Of a stretch of 64,000 nucleotides of DNA, positions 51,198 to 60,704 are shown in pieces. The notes under the pieces were generated by a model, which did no database searches, was not told where the DNA came from, and worked only from the letters and a program-made list of their open reading frames with translations. Origin of the DNA: Shewanella olleyana (lineage in GTDB: Bacteria; Pseudomonadota; Gammaproteobacteria; Enterobacterales; Shewanellaceae); NCBI RefSeq assembly GCF_023283825.1, contig NZ_JAKILD010000012.1, positions 62,001 through 126,000 on the forward strand, written 5' to 3'. A program made the translations under genes and the position numbers. How positions within the stretch are numbered: position 1 is the stretch's first letter; each line of letters opens with the position of its first letter.

Positions 51198-51413
51198 TTA
51201 GTATAAACGTACGCGACGTGCGTTTTCGCGAGAAAGCTTCTTAGCTAGACGCTTAACAGCGGCAGCTTTTGCGCGCTTACGTGCAGAAGTTGGCTTCTCG
51301 TAGAATTCACGAGCGCGAACATCAGCTAAGATACCTGCTTTTTCACAAGAGCGCTTGAAACGACGAAGAGCTACGTCGAATGGTTCGTTTTCACGTACTT
51401 TAATTATTGGCAT
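51198..51413 (-). CDS. rpsU: 30S ribosomal protein S21
   Basis: This 71-residue basic protein ([20 protein letters not shown]) matches S21 over its whole length. It heads the rpsU-yqeY-dnaG-rpoD operon, which links translation, replication and transcription. Confidence 0.97.
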   Translation of the reverse strand: MPIIKVRENEPFDVALRRFKRSCEKAGILADVRAREFYEKPTSARKRAKAAAVKRLAKKLSRENARRVRLY

Positions 51414-51496
51414 ACGCCATCACCCCTTAGGTGTAGTTAATTTGGCACTACCATTTAAGGTAGATTAACCAAGGCTATTTAATAAAATGGTGCGGA

Positions 51497-51526
51497 ATTC
51501 TACACCGAGTAATAGTCTTTTGTAAA
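51497..51526 (-). promoter_or_regulatory. Promoter of rpsU operon
   Basis: On the minus strand TTTACA, 18 bases, TAGAAT. The position about 84 bases before rpsU fits the leader of this operon. Confidence 0.6.
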
Positions 51527-51652
51527 CCCCCTTTGTTAGTGAATTTGTGTAACCTCGGTGTCATATTCTCGAGGATAGTTCAGCTTTACTGGAATATGCT
51601 TGCATCAACAGGTAGAATTGCCGCCCTTACAATTTTAGGAATATGTGCTGCT

Positions 51653-52666
51653 ATGCGGGTTTTAGGTATCGAAACGTCTTGTGATGAAACGGGAATTGCT
51701 GTTTTTGATGACGAGCAAGGTTTGTTATCACATGCTTTATATAGCCAAGTAAAGTTACATGCAGACTATGGTGGCGTGGTACCAGAATTAGCCTCGCGGG
51801 ATCATGTTCGAAAAATTGTGCCTTTGATTAAGCAAGCTTTGAAAGACGCTAACTCAACTGTTGATGACATTGATGGGATTGCTTTCACTAAAGGTCCTGG
51901 TCTTATAGGTGCTTTATTGGTGGGTGCTTGTGTTGGTCGTTCTCTGGCTTATTCTTGGGGGAAACCTGCAATTGGTGTTCATCATATGGAAGGACATCTA
52001 CTTGCGCCTATGCTTGAAGATGATGCGCCAGCGTTTCCATTTTTAGCGTTATTGGTATCTGGCGGCCATTCAATGTTGGTTAAAGTTGATGGTATTGGCC
52101 AGTACGAAGTATTAGGCGAATCAGTTGATGATGCAGCCGGTGAAGCGTTCGATAAAACGGCCAAATTGATGGGCTTAGATTACCCAGGTGGTCCAAGGCT
52201 TGCCAAACTTGCCTCTAAAGGTGTTGAAGCTGGATATAAATTTCCACGTCCTATGACTGATAAACCTGGGCTTAATTTTAGTTTCTCAGGGTTAAAAACC
52301 TTCACCGCCAATACGATTGCAGCAGAGCCGGATGATGAGCAAACTCGAGCCAATATTGCCCGTGCATTTGAAGAAGCAGTGGTAGATACACTAGCGATTA
52401 AATGTAAACGAGCGTTAAAGCAAACGGGCTATAACCGCTTGGTGGTTGCAGGTGGCGTGAGTGCCAATAGCCGTTTAAGAGAAAACCTTGCTGAAATGAT
52501 GCAGCAACTTAATGGTGAAGTGTTTTATCCTCGTGGTGAATTCTGTACCGATAATGGCGCGATGATAGCTTATGCAGGGTTACAACGTTTAAAAGCTGGA
52601 CAAACAGAAAACTTGGAAGTTCAAGGACAACCTCGCTGGCCATTAGATACCTTGGAAGCGGTATAA
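51653..52666 (+). CDS. tsaD: tRNA N6-adenosine threonylcarbamoyltransferase
   Basis: The start at 51653 ([14 protein letters not shown]) fits the family, giving 337 residues; the frame reaches back to 51533 but those 40 codons are not conserved. The metal-binding HMEGHLLAP (near 110), [18 protein letters not shown] and [12 protein letters not shown] are present. It transfers threonylcarbamoyl to A37 of ANN-reading tRNAs, including the tRNA-Ile2 nearby. It is divergent from rpsU. Confidence 0.96.
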   Translation: MRVLGIETSCDETGIAVFDDEQGLLSHALYSQVKLHADYGGVVPELASRDHVRKIVPLIKQALKDANSTVDDIDGIAFTKGPGLIGALLVGACVGRSLAYSWGKPAIGVHHMEGHLLAPMLEDDAPAFPFLALLVSGGHSMLVKVDGIGQYEVLGESVDDAAGEAFDKTAKLMGLDYPGGPRLAKLASKGVEAGYKFPRPMTDKPGLNFSFSGLKTFTANTIAAEPDDEQTRANIARAFEEAVVDTLAIKCKRALKQTGYNRLVVAGGVSANSRLRENLAEMMQQLNGEVFYPRGEFCTDNGAMIAYAGLQRLKAGQTENLEVQGQPRWPLDTLEAV

Positions 52667-52704
52667 TCTGATATAGAAGACACGTTATTGTCCGACTCAT
52701 ATAA

Positions 52705-52734
52705 AAAAACCTAAGCCATCGCTTAGGTTTTTTT
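52705..52734. terminator. Bidirectional terminator between tsaD and plsY
   Basis: A 12-bp stem (AAAAACCTAAGC / GCTTAGGTTTTT) with loop CATC, A-run on one side and T-run on the other, serving convergent genes. Confidence 0.85.
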
Positions 52735-52786
52735 GTTTATAGTTTGAGTATTTGCAGCTTTAAGCCAGCTTTAAATAATGACGGAT

Positions 52787-53404
52787 TCAGCTTTGCTCAT
52801 TGGTGGCTTTCTTTTTACGCGAAAGCTTACTCTCTTCGCCAATTCTTAAACGCTGAATATTGTCTTTATGCCGTATCACAATCAGCAGTGACAACATGGC
52901 AACGGGAATGATAAATCGATCGTCAAGCCACCAAGTATAAACTGGAGCCAGCATAGCCGTCAGTATTGCTGCAAGTGACGAGTAACGAGTGAGGAGAACA
53001 AAAACAATCCATGTGGCGATAAGAGATAAGGCTAAGTCGCCTCCAATTGGCGCCATTGCACCAAAAGCGGTAGCAACACCTTTACCGCCTTGAAAATTAA
53101 AGAAGATAGGGAATATATGACCTAAACACGCAGCAATAGCAATTAACCCCAGTGATACGGCATCTTGACCTAAAAGGTAGCTGCAATAACTTGGCGCTGC
53201 ACCTTTTAACATATCAAAAAACAGTACTAATGCAGCCGAGCTGGCACCACCAATCCTCAGCACATTGGTTGCACCTGGATTTCCTGAGCCTTCCGTACGC
53301 GGATCGGGCAACCCTCGTAATTTACATACAAGAATGGCACTTGAAATCGAACCGGCTAAGTAGGCGGTTATAATCATCAAAATTGTGATTGTAACGGCGC
53401 TCAA
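52787..53404 (-). CDS. plsY: Glycerol-3-phosphate acyltransferase PlsY
   Basis: This 205-residue membrane protein has about five transmembrane segments and the family motifs [31 protein letters not shown] and [14 protein letters not shown]. It adds the first acyl chain to glycerol-3-phosphate from acyl phosphate. The start is TTG at 53404 with AAGGAA upstream. It is divergent from folB. Confidence 0.93.
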   Translation of the reverse strand: MSAVTITILMIITAYLAGSISSAILVCKLRGLPDPRTEGSGNPGATNVLRIGGASSAALVLFFDMLKGAAPSYCSYLLGQDAVSLGLIAIAACLGHIFPIFFNFQGGKGVATAFGAMAPIGGDLALSLIATWIVFVLLTRYSSLAAILTAMLAPVYTWWLDDRFIIPVAMLSLLIVIRHKDNIQRLRIGEESKLSRKKKATNEQS

Positions 53405-53644
53405 ATTGGTTTCCTTACTCGTCTTAGGGTATTATCGCCCATTATTTATTTTCAGTTGAAATTAATGGCAATTACAAGGTTAATAAGCACTTTTCAATCG
53501 TCAGATGTTCCTAAGTGCAGTCGCTATCCTACTGCTTAAATTGCTCAGGAAAAAGGCTAAAACTATAATAACTGCTATTTGATGTCATTTTCAGCCCTTT
53601 AAGCTGAAATATTTATGATAAGACGTGTAAAGCGTGGAGTTCAC

Positions 53645-53998
53645 ATGGATAAAGTTTTAATTCGCGAGCTAAAAGTTGAAACGGTCATTGGTATTTATGA
53701 ATGGGAAAAGAAAATTCATCAAACCTTACTCATCGATCTTGATATGGCTTGGGATAATAAACCTGCAGCTGCATCTGATGATTATCAATATGCACTTTGC
53801 TATGAGACTGTTTCGAATAAGCTCACTGCACTTATCACTGAAAAGCCAATAGAACTGATTGAAACGGTAGCTGAAATGGTTGCTCAATATGTTATGGATG
53901 AATTTAATGTTCTGTGGGTAAAGGTCGCTGTTATGAAACCAGGTGCGATACCTACAGCTAAATCTGTGGGGGTTGTCATTGAGCGTGGCCATATTTAA
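53645..53998 (+). CDS. folB: Dihydroneopterin aldolase
   Basis: ATG 53645 has GGAG five bases upstream and gives 117 residues, the family size; the frame reaches back to 53615. MDKVLIRELKVETVIGIYEW is the FolB start; catalytic-type Glu in VIGIYEWE and Lys near the end (VAVMKPGAIPTAKSVGV) are present. It acts in folate synthesis with folK, which follows. Confidence 0.92.
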   Translation: MDKVLIRELKVETVIGIYEWEKKIHQTLLIDLDMAWDNKPAAASDDYQYALCYETVSNKLTALITEKPIELIETVAEMVAQYVMDEFNVLWVKVAVMKPGAIPTAKSVGVVIERGHI

Positions 53999-54113
53999 TT
54001 GTTTTTATATAAACTGATGTTGGTTGTTATTTCATCATCACATTTGATTGACAGCTTTCATGCTTCAATTAATCAACTATTCATATTTGCGCTGTATATT
54101 ATTGGATGAGTTA

Positions 54114-54626
54114 ATGGCACGTATTTATATCAGCTTGGGAACCAACATCGAGCCTGTTGAGCATATGCAATCAGGTTTAGTGGATTTGCATCAACATTTT
54201 GGCAAACTGACTTTATCTAGGATGTTTGAAAGTGAAGCAGTGGGTTTTCAAGGAACAAATTTCTTAAATATGGTTGCTGCAGCAGATACTGACATGAGTA
54301 TTGAGAATGTTGTTGCCACATTTAAGCGAATTGAGAAACAAAATGGACGTATTCGAGGCGAGAAAAAGTTTAGTCCTCGAAGTTTAGATATAGATTTACT
54401 GCTTTATGATGAGGAGGTTTGTCATCAGCCTATTGAGCTACCTCGGGGGGAGATCCTTTATAATGCGTTTGTATTATGGCCTCTTGCTGAGATAGCGCCT
54501 AAGCTGGCACACCCTATCACTCAACAGACGTATCAACACCTGTGGGAAAATTATGATAAATCGAGTCAGAATATTTGGCCGATTGAATTTGAATTTCCTC
54601 CATCTGTGTCGACAGAAACTAGCTAA
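54114..54626 (+). CDS. folK: 2-amino-4-hydroxy-6-hydroxymethyldihydropteridine pyrophosphokinase
   Basis: ATG 54114 (MARIYISLGTNIEPVEHMQ) has GGATGAG upstream and gives 170 residues; the frame from 54048 adds 22 non-conserved codons. The family signature RSLDIDLLLYD is present, but the usual GPRxxDLD is here SPRSLDID. It makes the pterin pyrophosphate precursor of folate. Confidence 0.92.
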   Translation: MARIYISLGTNIEPVEHMQSGLVDLHQHFGKLTLSRMFESEAVGFQGTNFLNMVAAADTDMSIENVVATFKRIEKQNGRIRGEKKFSPRSLDIDLLLYDEEVCHQPIELPRGEILYNAFVLWPLAEIAPKLAHPITQQTYQHLWENYDKSSQNIWPIEFEFPPSVSTETS

Positions 54627-54633
54627 ATTTTAT

Positions 54634-54685
54634 AAGTCACTTATTTAAGTCACTTATTTAAGTCACTTATTTTAGTCACTTACCT
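54634..54685. repeat. Tandem repeat, 13-bp unit AAGTCACTTATTT x4
   Basis: Three exact copies and a fourth imperfect copy directly after folK. A simple tandem repeat; a short inverted copy TAAGTGA follows at 54684-54690. Confidence 0.9.
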
Positions 54686-54806
54686 AAGTGATTTACTAAA
54701 GTAATTTACTCGCTAGTCTCTATTAAGATACGTTGTTATCACGCTAGTGAGTGACCCATACCATTCGCTATGTATGTAGTTAAATCATAATTTTTAAAGG
54801 AACATC

Positions 54807-55607
54807 ATGGAAACGCTTCAGGTCATTTTCTTGGCTCTTATTCAAGGGTTAACAGAGTTTTTACCTATCTCAAGTTCAGCGCATTTAATTTTACCCTCAC
54901 AAATTTTAGGATGGGAAGATCAAGGTTTAGCCTTTGATGTTGCGGTTCATATTGGTTCATTGTTAGCTGTGGTCATTTATTTTAGAACTGAAATATGGGC
55001 AATGTTGAATGCATGGATTGCCAGTATTTTCAAAGGTGTTCATACCCAAGACAGTAAATTAGCATGGTGGATTATTTTAGCGACTCTGCCTGCTGTTTTT
55101 TTTGGTTTTGTAGCAAAAGATTTAATTGAAACCTATTTACGCGGGCCTGAAGTGATTGCGATTACCACTGTGATATTTGGTTTGATGTTGTGGGTGGGTG
55201 ATAAAATGGCTCGCAATGAACTAACTGAATACCAAACTGGCTGGCGTAAAGCTTTGTTGATTGGTTTTGCACAAGCCTTAGCTATTATCCCTGGTACATC
55301 GCGTTCAGGCATCACTATTACTGCGGCGCTGATGCTAGGACTTAACCGTGATGCGGCAGCTCGTTTTTCATTTTTAATGTCTATTCCTGTGATTTTAGGC
55401 GCTGCAATATTAATGAGCAAAGACGCTTTAGCAGGTGATGTTGCACTCAACTATACTGAAATATTGCTGGGTATTGCCGTATCATTTGTGGCTGCTTATA
55501 CCTGTATTTTCTTCTTCCTGAAAATTATTAGTAAGATTGGCATGACGCCATTCGTCCTGTATCGCTTAATGTTAGGTGCTGTATTATGTGGGTTTATTTT
55601 CCTGTAA
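54807..55607 (+). CDS. uppP: Undecaprenyl-diphosphatase
   Basis: This 266-residue polytopic protein has the BacA/UppP motifs [15 protein letters not shown] (residues 16-30) and [16 protein letters not shown] (about 158-173) and about eight membrane segments. It recycles undecaprenyl pyrophosphate, the lipid carrier of cell-wall synthesis, and can confer bacitracin tolerance. AAAGGAA precedes the ATG. Confidence 0.95.
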   Translation: METLQVIFLALIQGLTEFLPISSSAHLILPSQILGWEDQGLAFDVAVHIGSLLAVVIYFRTEIWAMLNAWIASIFKGVHTQDSKLAWWIILATLPAVFFGFVAKDLIETYLRGPEVIAITTVIFGLMLWVGDKMARNELTEYQTGWRKALLIGFAQALAIIPGTSRSGITITAALMLGLNRDAAARFSFLMSIPVILGAAILMSKDALAGDVALNYTEILLGIAVSFVAAYTCIFFFLKIISKIGMTPFVLYRLMLGAVLCGFIFL

Positions 55608-55630
55608 AATACATTGCTCAATCTGAATAT

Positions 55631-55660
55631 AAAAAAACGGGTATTTAGCCCGTTTTTTAT
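55631..55660 (+). terminator. Terminator after uppP
   Basis: Stem AAAAAACGGG / CCCGTTTTTT with a short loop TATTTAG and T-rich tail. Confidence 0.85.
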
Positions 55661-55729
55661 TTTCTCATATTCGGTGTTTGACCTTTATTATCAGCTAAAC
55701 ATTACCACTTCAAAGGAAGTCTGCTCATT

Positions 55730-56551
55730 ATGAATTCATTCTTGATTTGTCCAACTTGCGCATCAAAGTTGCACTTCCATGAAACATCACAAGGTTTTTA
55801 TTGCGATAATAAGCATCATATTGATAAAAACTCGCAAGGTTATTGGTCGTTTGTGACTTCGCCTAAGTTTAAAGGCACAAGTGAGACTCGCCAGCAGTTA
55901 CGCTCAAAGCGCTTTTTAATGGCGTCGGGTATTTTTGCCCCTTTAGTTGAGCAATTATCAACAGCTTTCAATGATATTGTAGAAGGTAAGAAACAAGCTA
56001 ATCACCTTAACTATCAATGCGCAGATGGTTTCTATTTACGCTCGTTAGTGCAAGGTTCAAATAACACGAGTATGACTCACTGGGGCGTTTCAGAGGCTGA
56101 TAATGCACTCTTTGCTGCTAGTAAAGACAATACGCCAGCAAATTTGTTATTGAGCCCATTTAAAAAGCTTCCGTTCGCAGATCAATCTATTGATGTGGTG
56201 ACCTTGTTTGATGCTCAATTGAAAGGCAAAGAGTGTTTAAGAGTCCTTAAAAAGGATGGTGTTCTATTAATGTTAGTACCAGCGCCAAGACATTTGTGGC
56301 AACTCAAGCAAAAGCTGTACGACAATTTAACTGAAAAACCACCACAATTAAATTTACCAAAAGATGTTGAATTAATAGCATCTACATCAATTAAGTTTAT
56401 CGCTGATGTAACAGGTGAACAGGCAATCACCTTATTAGATATGAACAATCTCAGTTGGCGGATAAATGATGAGCTCAAACATGAAATTAAACAAAAGCCA
56501 GTTACAGGCTTGGAGTTTGATTATTTGCTAGTGACTGCGAAACTTAAATAG
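55730..56551 (+). CDS. RlmA-like putative rRNA methyltransferase with degenerate SAM loop
   Basis: This 273-residue protein has the RlmA zinc-binding start (Cys7, Cys10, Cys25, His29) and late motifs LPFADQSIDVVTLFDAQLKG and VPAPRHLWQLKQKLYDN, as in 23S rRNA m1G745 methyltransferase. The glycine-rich SAM loop (DIGCGEGYY in E. coli) is replaced by YQCADGFYL, so activity is doubtful. Length fits the family. Confidence 0.72.
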   Translation: MNSFLICPTCASKLHFHETSQGFYCDNKHHIDKNSQGYWSFVTSPKFKGTSETRQQLRSKRFLMASGIFAPLVEQLSTAFNDIVEGKKQANHLNYQCADGFYLRSLVQGSNNTSMTHWGVSEADNALFAASKDNTPANLLLSPFKKLPFADQSIDVVTLFDAQLKGKECLRVLKKDGVLLMLVPAPRHLWQLKQKLYDNLTEKPPQLNLPKDVELIASTSIKFIADVTGEQAITLLDMNNLSWRINDELKHEIKQKPVTGLEFDYLLVTAKLK

Positions 56552-56739
56552 TTTTTCGATAAATGCAGACATAAAAATGAGCTTAGTTCGTTTTTGGGGT
56601 CATCACAAATTAAGTTTTATTTTTAAGGTTGGCTGTTTAAAAGAGGGAAGAATCTGTATTAACGCTGAGTTTCTAGCACTGATGAGTTAATATGTTTGCT
56701 CTAATGCGGTTGTATTTAATAACTGTTAGATACAATTAA

Positions 56740-56786
56740 GGCTTGAAATGGTACTAGACGTTAAGCCTAGTTACTATATTCAAGCC
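56740..56786 (-). terminator. Possible terminator after the Lpp-type gene
   Basis: Inverted repeat GGCTTGAA / TTCAAGCC with an inner pairing GTACTAG / CTAGTTAC, on the minus strand, then TTAATTG. Weak T-run. Confidence 0.4.
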
Positions 56787-56828
56787 CTAATAATCAACCT
56801 ATATAAATAAGCTAATTTTCATGTATTC

Positions 56829-57095
56829 TTACTTTTTGTAAGAAGAAGCCATGTTGTCGATACGGTCGTTAGCACGTGAAGCTTCAGCTTGTGCATCCAT
56901 AGCGGCAGCTTTAGTATCTTTAACATCAGCAGCAATTTTGCTTTGGTCAGATTTTAAAGAGCTAACTTCAGCAGATAGTTGATCTACTTTGTTACCTAAA
57001 TTTGCAACACTTTCTTCTAGAGCTGTGTGGTTTGCACAGCCACCTAAAAGAGCAGTCATAGCAACACCAGCAATCATTAGTACTTTCTTGTTCAT
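56829..57095 (-). CDS. lpp: Lpp/OprI-type alanine-zipper lipoprotein
   Basis: ATG 57095 (MNKKVLMIAGVAMTALLGGC) gives 88 residues; AAGGG lies upstream. Lipobox LGGC at Cys20, then an Ala-rich heptad zipper (about 25-80) and the C-terminal SSYKK whose last Lys would be linked to peptidoglycan as in Lpp. It probably ties outer membrane to cell wall. Confidence 0.85.
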   Translation of the reverse strand: MNKKVLMIAGVAMTALLGGCANHTALEESVANLGNKVDQLSAEVSSLKSDQSKIAADVKDTKAAAMDAQAEASRANDRIDNMASSYKK

Positions 57096-57181
57096 GGAAA
57101 ATCCCTTCAATATAGGTTTTAATAAATTGCTGAAGCATATTGCCCAGCAGCACTTTAATTATGTCACAGCTTTTAGATTTT

Positions 57182-57210
57182 ACTATACCAAAAAGTAAAA
57201 AAGATGACAA
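57182..57210 (-). promoter_or_regulatory. Promoter of the Lpp-type gene
   Basis: On the minus strand TTGTCA, 17 bases, TATAGT with an extended TGG before it. Near-consensus, as expected for an abundant lipoprotein. Confidence 0.7.
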
Positions 57211-57378
57211 AAAACATCGTAAATCTAATAGATTGAAGCAATTTCCTTCATAAACTTATCAATAAATTGGCAAAAAGGTGTTTGTTTTTTCGCCTAAGGT
57301 TTTTCAGTAATAACATTCTTTAGTATTATTTTACTGACTAATTTTAAGCTGTAATAGATTGTTTGTTTATAAAACACC

Positions 57379-58611
57379 TCAGCCTTCTTTTACAGACTGC
57401 TTATATTTACTTATCGCCTCTACTCTACGGTTTGATAATTGCTGTTTTATTTCAGCGCCTCTAAATCCTTCAGAAATGATTTGCTGCACATCTATATCTT
57501 TGGCGAGTTGGTAACAATGATTTAAATAATCACTCTGAGGATATTCAGCAGCTTCAAATCCCGTTCTGCCGCGAATGTCAGCATGACAACAAATAAGCAA
57601 ATCATCTAGGCGTTGCGGTTTACGCCAAAAATCACCTTTATCAAATATTTTGATGATGGTTTCAGCTCTTAGTTCAAGTGCATTGTGAATATTCTGATGT
57701 TGGTCGCTACATAATAACGCAAGCTCTTTATATTCATTCGGCACTTTAATTCGTTGGCATAACTTTTTAATGACTGGTAGCCCCTTTTGTCCATGACCAT
57801 GATGCTTAGGCCATAATTCTTTTGGGGTGATAGCCTTGCCTAAATCATGCACCGCGGCTGCAAAACGTATGGTTTTCTTATCTGATAGCTGCGTTGCAGA
57901 CTGGAGCACCAACATAGTATGGATCCCACTATCGATTTCAGGGTGCCATTTTTCAGGTTGCGGTACACCAAATAGCGCATCAATTTCAGGGAAAAGCACT
58001 TTAAGCGCACCACACTTTCTTAACTGCTGAAAAAACACTTCAGGGTGTTTGGTACTTAATGCTTTATCTAATTCTTGCCATACGCGTTCTGGGGTTAAAT
58101 AGTCAAGCTCACCTGATTCACTTATTTGCTTCATAAGTGCAATGGTTTCATCTGCAATATCAAAACCGAGATGGGCAAATCGCGCTGCAAACCTAGCAAC
58201 TCTTAATACTCTTAATGGATCTTCTACAAACGCATCGGAGACATGTCGCAGCAATCGTAATTCAAGATCTTTTTGTCCATTATAAGGATCATAAATAGAA
58301 CCTTCATCATCTTGAGCCATCGCGTTAATGGTAAGGTCTCGTCTGAGTAAGTCTTGCTCTAAGGTGACTTCTTTATTGGCCTCGCAACTAAAACCACCAT
58401 AGCCTTGACCACTTTTTCTCTCTGTTCGAGCTAGTGCGTATTCTTGTTGGGTCTTAGGGTGTAAAAATACCGGAAAATCTCTACCTACTTGGCTAAAGCC
58501 TAAATCAAACATTTCTTCTACGGAGCCGCCAACGACCACATAGTCTTTATCTTTTATGGGTAAAGATAAAAGAGCGTCTCGTACAGCGCCGCCCACCAAA
58601 TAGATTTTCAT
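57379..58611 (-). CDS. cca: Multifunctional CCA-adding tRNA nucleotidyltransferase
   Basis: This 410-residue protein has the class II nucleotidyltransferase start [15 protein letters not shown] with catalytic [11 protein letters not shown] and [12 protein letters not shown], and a C-terminal HD domain ([11 protein letters not shown]). It completes or repairs CCA ends of tRNAs and the HD domain adds phosphatase-type activities. Length fits E. coli Cca. Confidence 0.95.
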   Translation of the reverse strand: MKIYLVGGAVRDALLSLPIKDKDYVVVGGSVEEMFDLGFSQVGRDFPVFLHPKTQQEYALARTERKSGQGYGGFSCEANKEVTLEQDLLRRDLTINAMAQDDEGSIYDPYNGQKDLELRLLRHVSDAFVEDPLRVLRVARFAARFAHLGFDIADETIALMKQISESGELDYLTPERVWQELDKALSTKHPEVFFQQLRKCGALKVLFPEIDALFGVPQPEKWHPEIDSGIHTMLVLQSATQLSDKKTIRFAAAVHDLGKAITPKELWPKHHGHGQKGLPVIKKLCQRIKVPNEYKELALLCSDQHQNIHNALELRAETIIKIFDKGDFWRKPQRLDDLLICCHADIRGRTGFEAAEYPQSDYLNHCYQLAKDIDVQQIISEGFRGAEIKQQLSNRRVEAISKYKQSVKEG

Positions 58612-58656
58612 AAACGTCTTTACCCTGATTAAATTAACTCATACAGTTTATATTAC

Positions 58657-58935
58657 AGGGCCTGTTGATCTTTGCTGGTTAAGTTTTGTTCGAAATAAAA
58701 GCGTTTTAATTGAGGCGGATGGATTGATGCCTAGTCATCTAAGCACTTCTTATTTAAAAAGAAGCATCCAACAAAGATTAAAACGCTTTTAGTCGAACCC
58801 TTTGGGCAGCGTTTGTTGGCGATTTTTACTGCGTTATCGACTTATTATGTAGAATAACTACACCACAAAGTCTCAGCCTTGTATCAATGGCCAACAATTC
58901 GCTGCAAAAATAGCCTTGGAAGATCAACAGGCCCT
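58657..58935. repeat. MITE-like inverted-repeat element (279 bp)
   Basis: The segment is bounded by perfect 15-bp inverted repeats AGGGCCTGTTGATCT (58657-58671) and AGATCAACAGGCCCT (58921-58935). A nested inverted repeat pairs AAAAGCGTTTTAAT (58697-58710) with ATTAAAACGCTTTT (58777-58790), flanked by GTTCGA / TCGAAC. There is no coding sequence. Flanking direct repeats are not evident. This looks like a non-autonomous miniature element of the kind scattered in related genomes. Confidence 0.65.
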
Positions 58936-59090
58936 AGTATCAATTAATATTGTAGCTGTTAAGTACAGTACAAATTGAAGTTTATTAATGTAAATCTTAG
59001 CACGACTAACATTTCTGCTGCTAAATTTTGACAAGCACTACAGCAAGCTATAACTTGAGCCGTCAGTTTTAAATAAGGATTTTTGGCCAG

Positions 59091-60704
59091 ATGTATAAAG
59101 CATTTTATGGATTGAATGATAATCCATTTTCAATCGCGCCCAACCCGCATTATTTATTTCTCAGTGACCGTCACCGAGAAGCATTAGCTCATTTAACCTA
59201 TGGCTTAGGTGAAACGGGAGGCTTTGTATTATTAACTGGTGAGGTCGGTACGGGTAAAACTACAGTATCTCGTTGTTTACTTAAACAATTACCAGATAAT
59301 ACAGATACTGCTTTTATTCTTAATCCTTCTTTAACTGAACAAGAATTGCTGGCAACGCTTTGTGATGAGCTAGCTATCCAATATGGCGAGTATCCATCCA
59401 TTAAACAGCTCACCGATCTTATTAGCCAATATCTGCTGAACAATCATAAGAACGGTCGTAATACTGTACTTATCATTGATGAAGCCCAGCACCTTCGTCC
59501 TGAAGTGCTAGAGCAGTTACGATTATTGACTAATTTAGAAACCGACACTAAAAAGTTACTCCAAGTCATTTTGATTGGTCAGCCAGAGCTGCAGCAACTA
59601 TTGAAGCGCCAAGAGTTAAGACAACTAGCGCAGCGAATTACCGCGCGTTATCACTTGCTGCCACTAACAGTTGAGGAAATTCAACTCTATGTTCAGCATC
59701 GACTTCAAGTTGCAGGACGTTTTGAGCCTTTATTTACTAAAAAAGCCTGTAAAGCATTACACAAATTCAGTGGTGGGATCCCAAGGCTAACCAACCTATT
59801 GTGCGAGCGTGCATTAATGGCTGGCTATGGCCAATCTAAAGTGCCGATAGATCATCATATGATTAAGCAAGCTGCTGCAGAAGTATTAGGCGAGCTGCCT
59901 GTAGAAAATAGCAATAAGTGGCCACTAACCATTGCAGCGTCGCTAGTGATTGCATTTGGGGTTTCCTTGTATTTGTTTTTACCACAACAAGGTTCGAATC
60001 AGTCAGAAAATACTGCTTCTCCAGCACAGTCATCTAATCAAAGTCAGACGACTCAAGCCTCTAACACATCACAAAATACCAGTGGTAGCCAGATGATAGT
60101 GCGCGCTGCAATGTCACAAAGCCGCAGTATTGATAATGCGTTTGCGGGACTGTTTGCACTTTGGGATAAACAACCCATTATAGGTTTAACGGCGTGTCAG
60201 GCTGCAAAACAGCAAGGTTTGTTATGTCATCAACAACAAGGAAACTGGAACAGTATTGCTCGATTAAACTATCCAGCAGTGGTGTACTTAGAAGATCAGC
60301 AAGCTAATCAGTTTTACGGCGTCGTTGTTGCTAGAGAAGGGGAGCAGATTTTACTTCAACTCAGTGAGCAACAACTTTGGGTGAACAAAGATTGGTTTAA
60401 TCGCCACTTTAGCGGCACATTCGAACTGCTATGGAAAGCAACGGGTGATATACCGAGGGAGATAAGTCGTACTTCTAACTTGTCTCAAATCCAATGGTTA
60501 GAAAATAGCTTAGCTATGATTGGCCAACGTTCAGCAAGATTGGTTAATTCATTTGATATCAATTTAGAGCAAGAGTTGATGTCTTTTCAACGTCAACATG
60601 GCCTTAAAGCAGATGGGATTGCAGGTAATCAAACCTTAGTGCAGATTAATTTATATCTTAATCAGCAAGGCCCTAGATTAAGTAAGCAAGCAGGTCGTAG
60701 CTAA
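59091..60704 (+). CDS. gspA: General secretion pathway ATPase GspA/ExeA
   Basis: This 537-residue protein has an N-terminal AAA ATPase (Walker A GEVGTGKT residues 50-57, Walker B VLIIDEAQ near 125), one transmembrane segment (about 282-303) and a C-terminal peptidoglycan-binding domain (about 480-525; FQRQHGLKADGIAGNQTL). GspA with GspB helps the type II secretin pass through and assemble in peptidoglycan. It overlaps gspB by one base (TAATG). AAGGAT precedes the ATG region. Confidence 0.9.
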   Translation: MYKAFYGLNDNPFSIAPNPHYLFLSDRHREALAHLTYGLGETGGFVLLTGEVGTGKTTVSRCLLKQLPDNTDTAFILNPSLTEQELLATLCDELAIQYGEYPSIKQLTDLISQYLLNNHKNGRNTVLIIDEAQHLRPEVLEQLRLLTNLETDTKKLLQVILIGQPELQQLLKRQELRQLAQRITARYHLLPLTVEEIQLYVQHRLQVAGRFEPLFTKKACKALHKFSGGIPRLTNLLCERALMAGYGQSKVPIDHHMIKQAAAEVLGELPVENSNKWPLTIAASLVIAFGVSLYLFLPQQGSNQSENTASPAQSSNQSQTTQASNTSQNTSGSQMIVRAAMSQSRSIDNAFAGLFALWDKQPIIGLTACQAAKQQGLLCHQQQGNWNSIARLNYPAVVYLEDQQANQFYGVVVAREGEQILLQLSEQQLWVNKDWFNRHFSGTFELLWKATGDIPREISRTSNLSQIQWLENSLAMIGQRSARLVNSFDINLEQELMSFQRQHGLKADGIAGNQTLVQINLYLNQQGPRLSKQAGRS

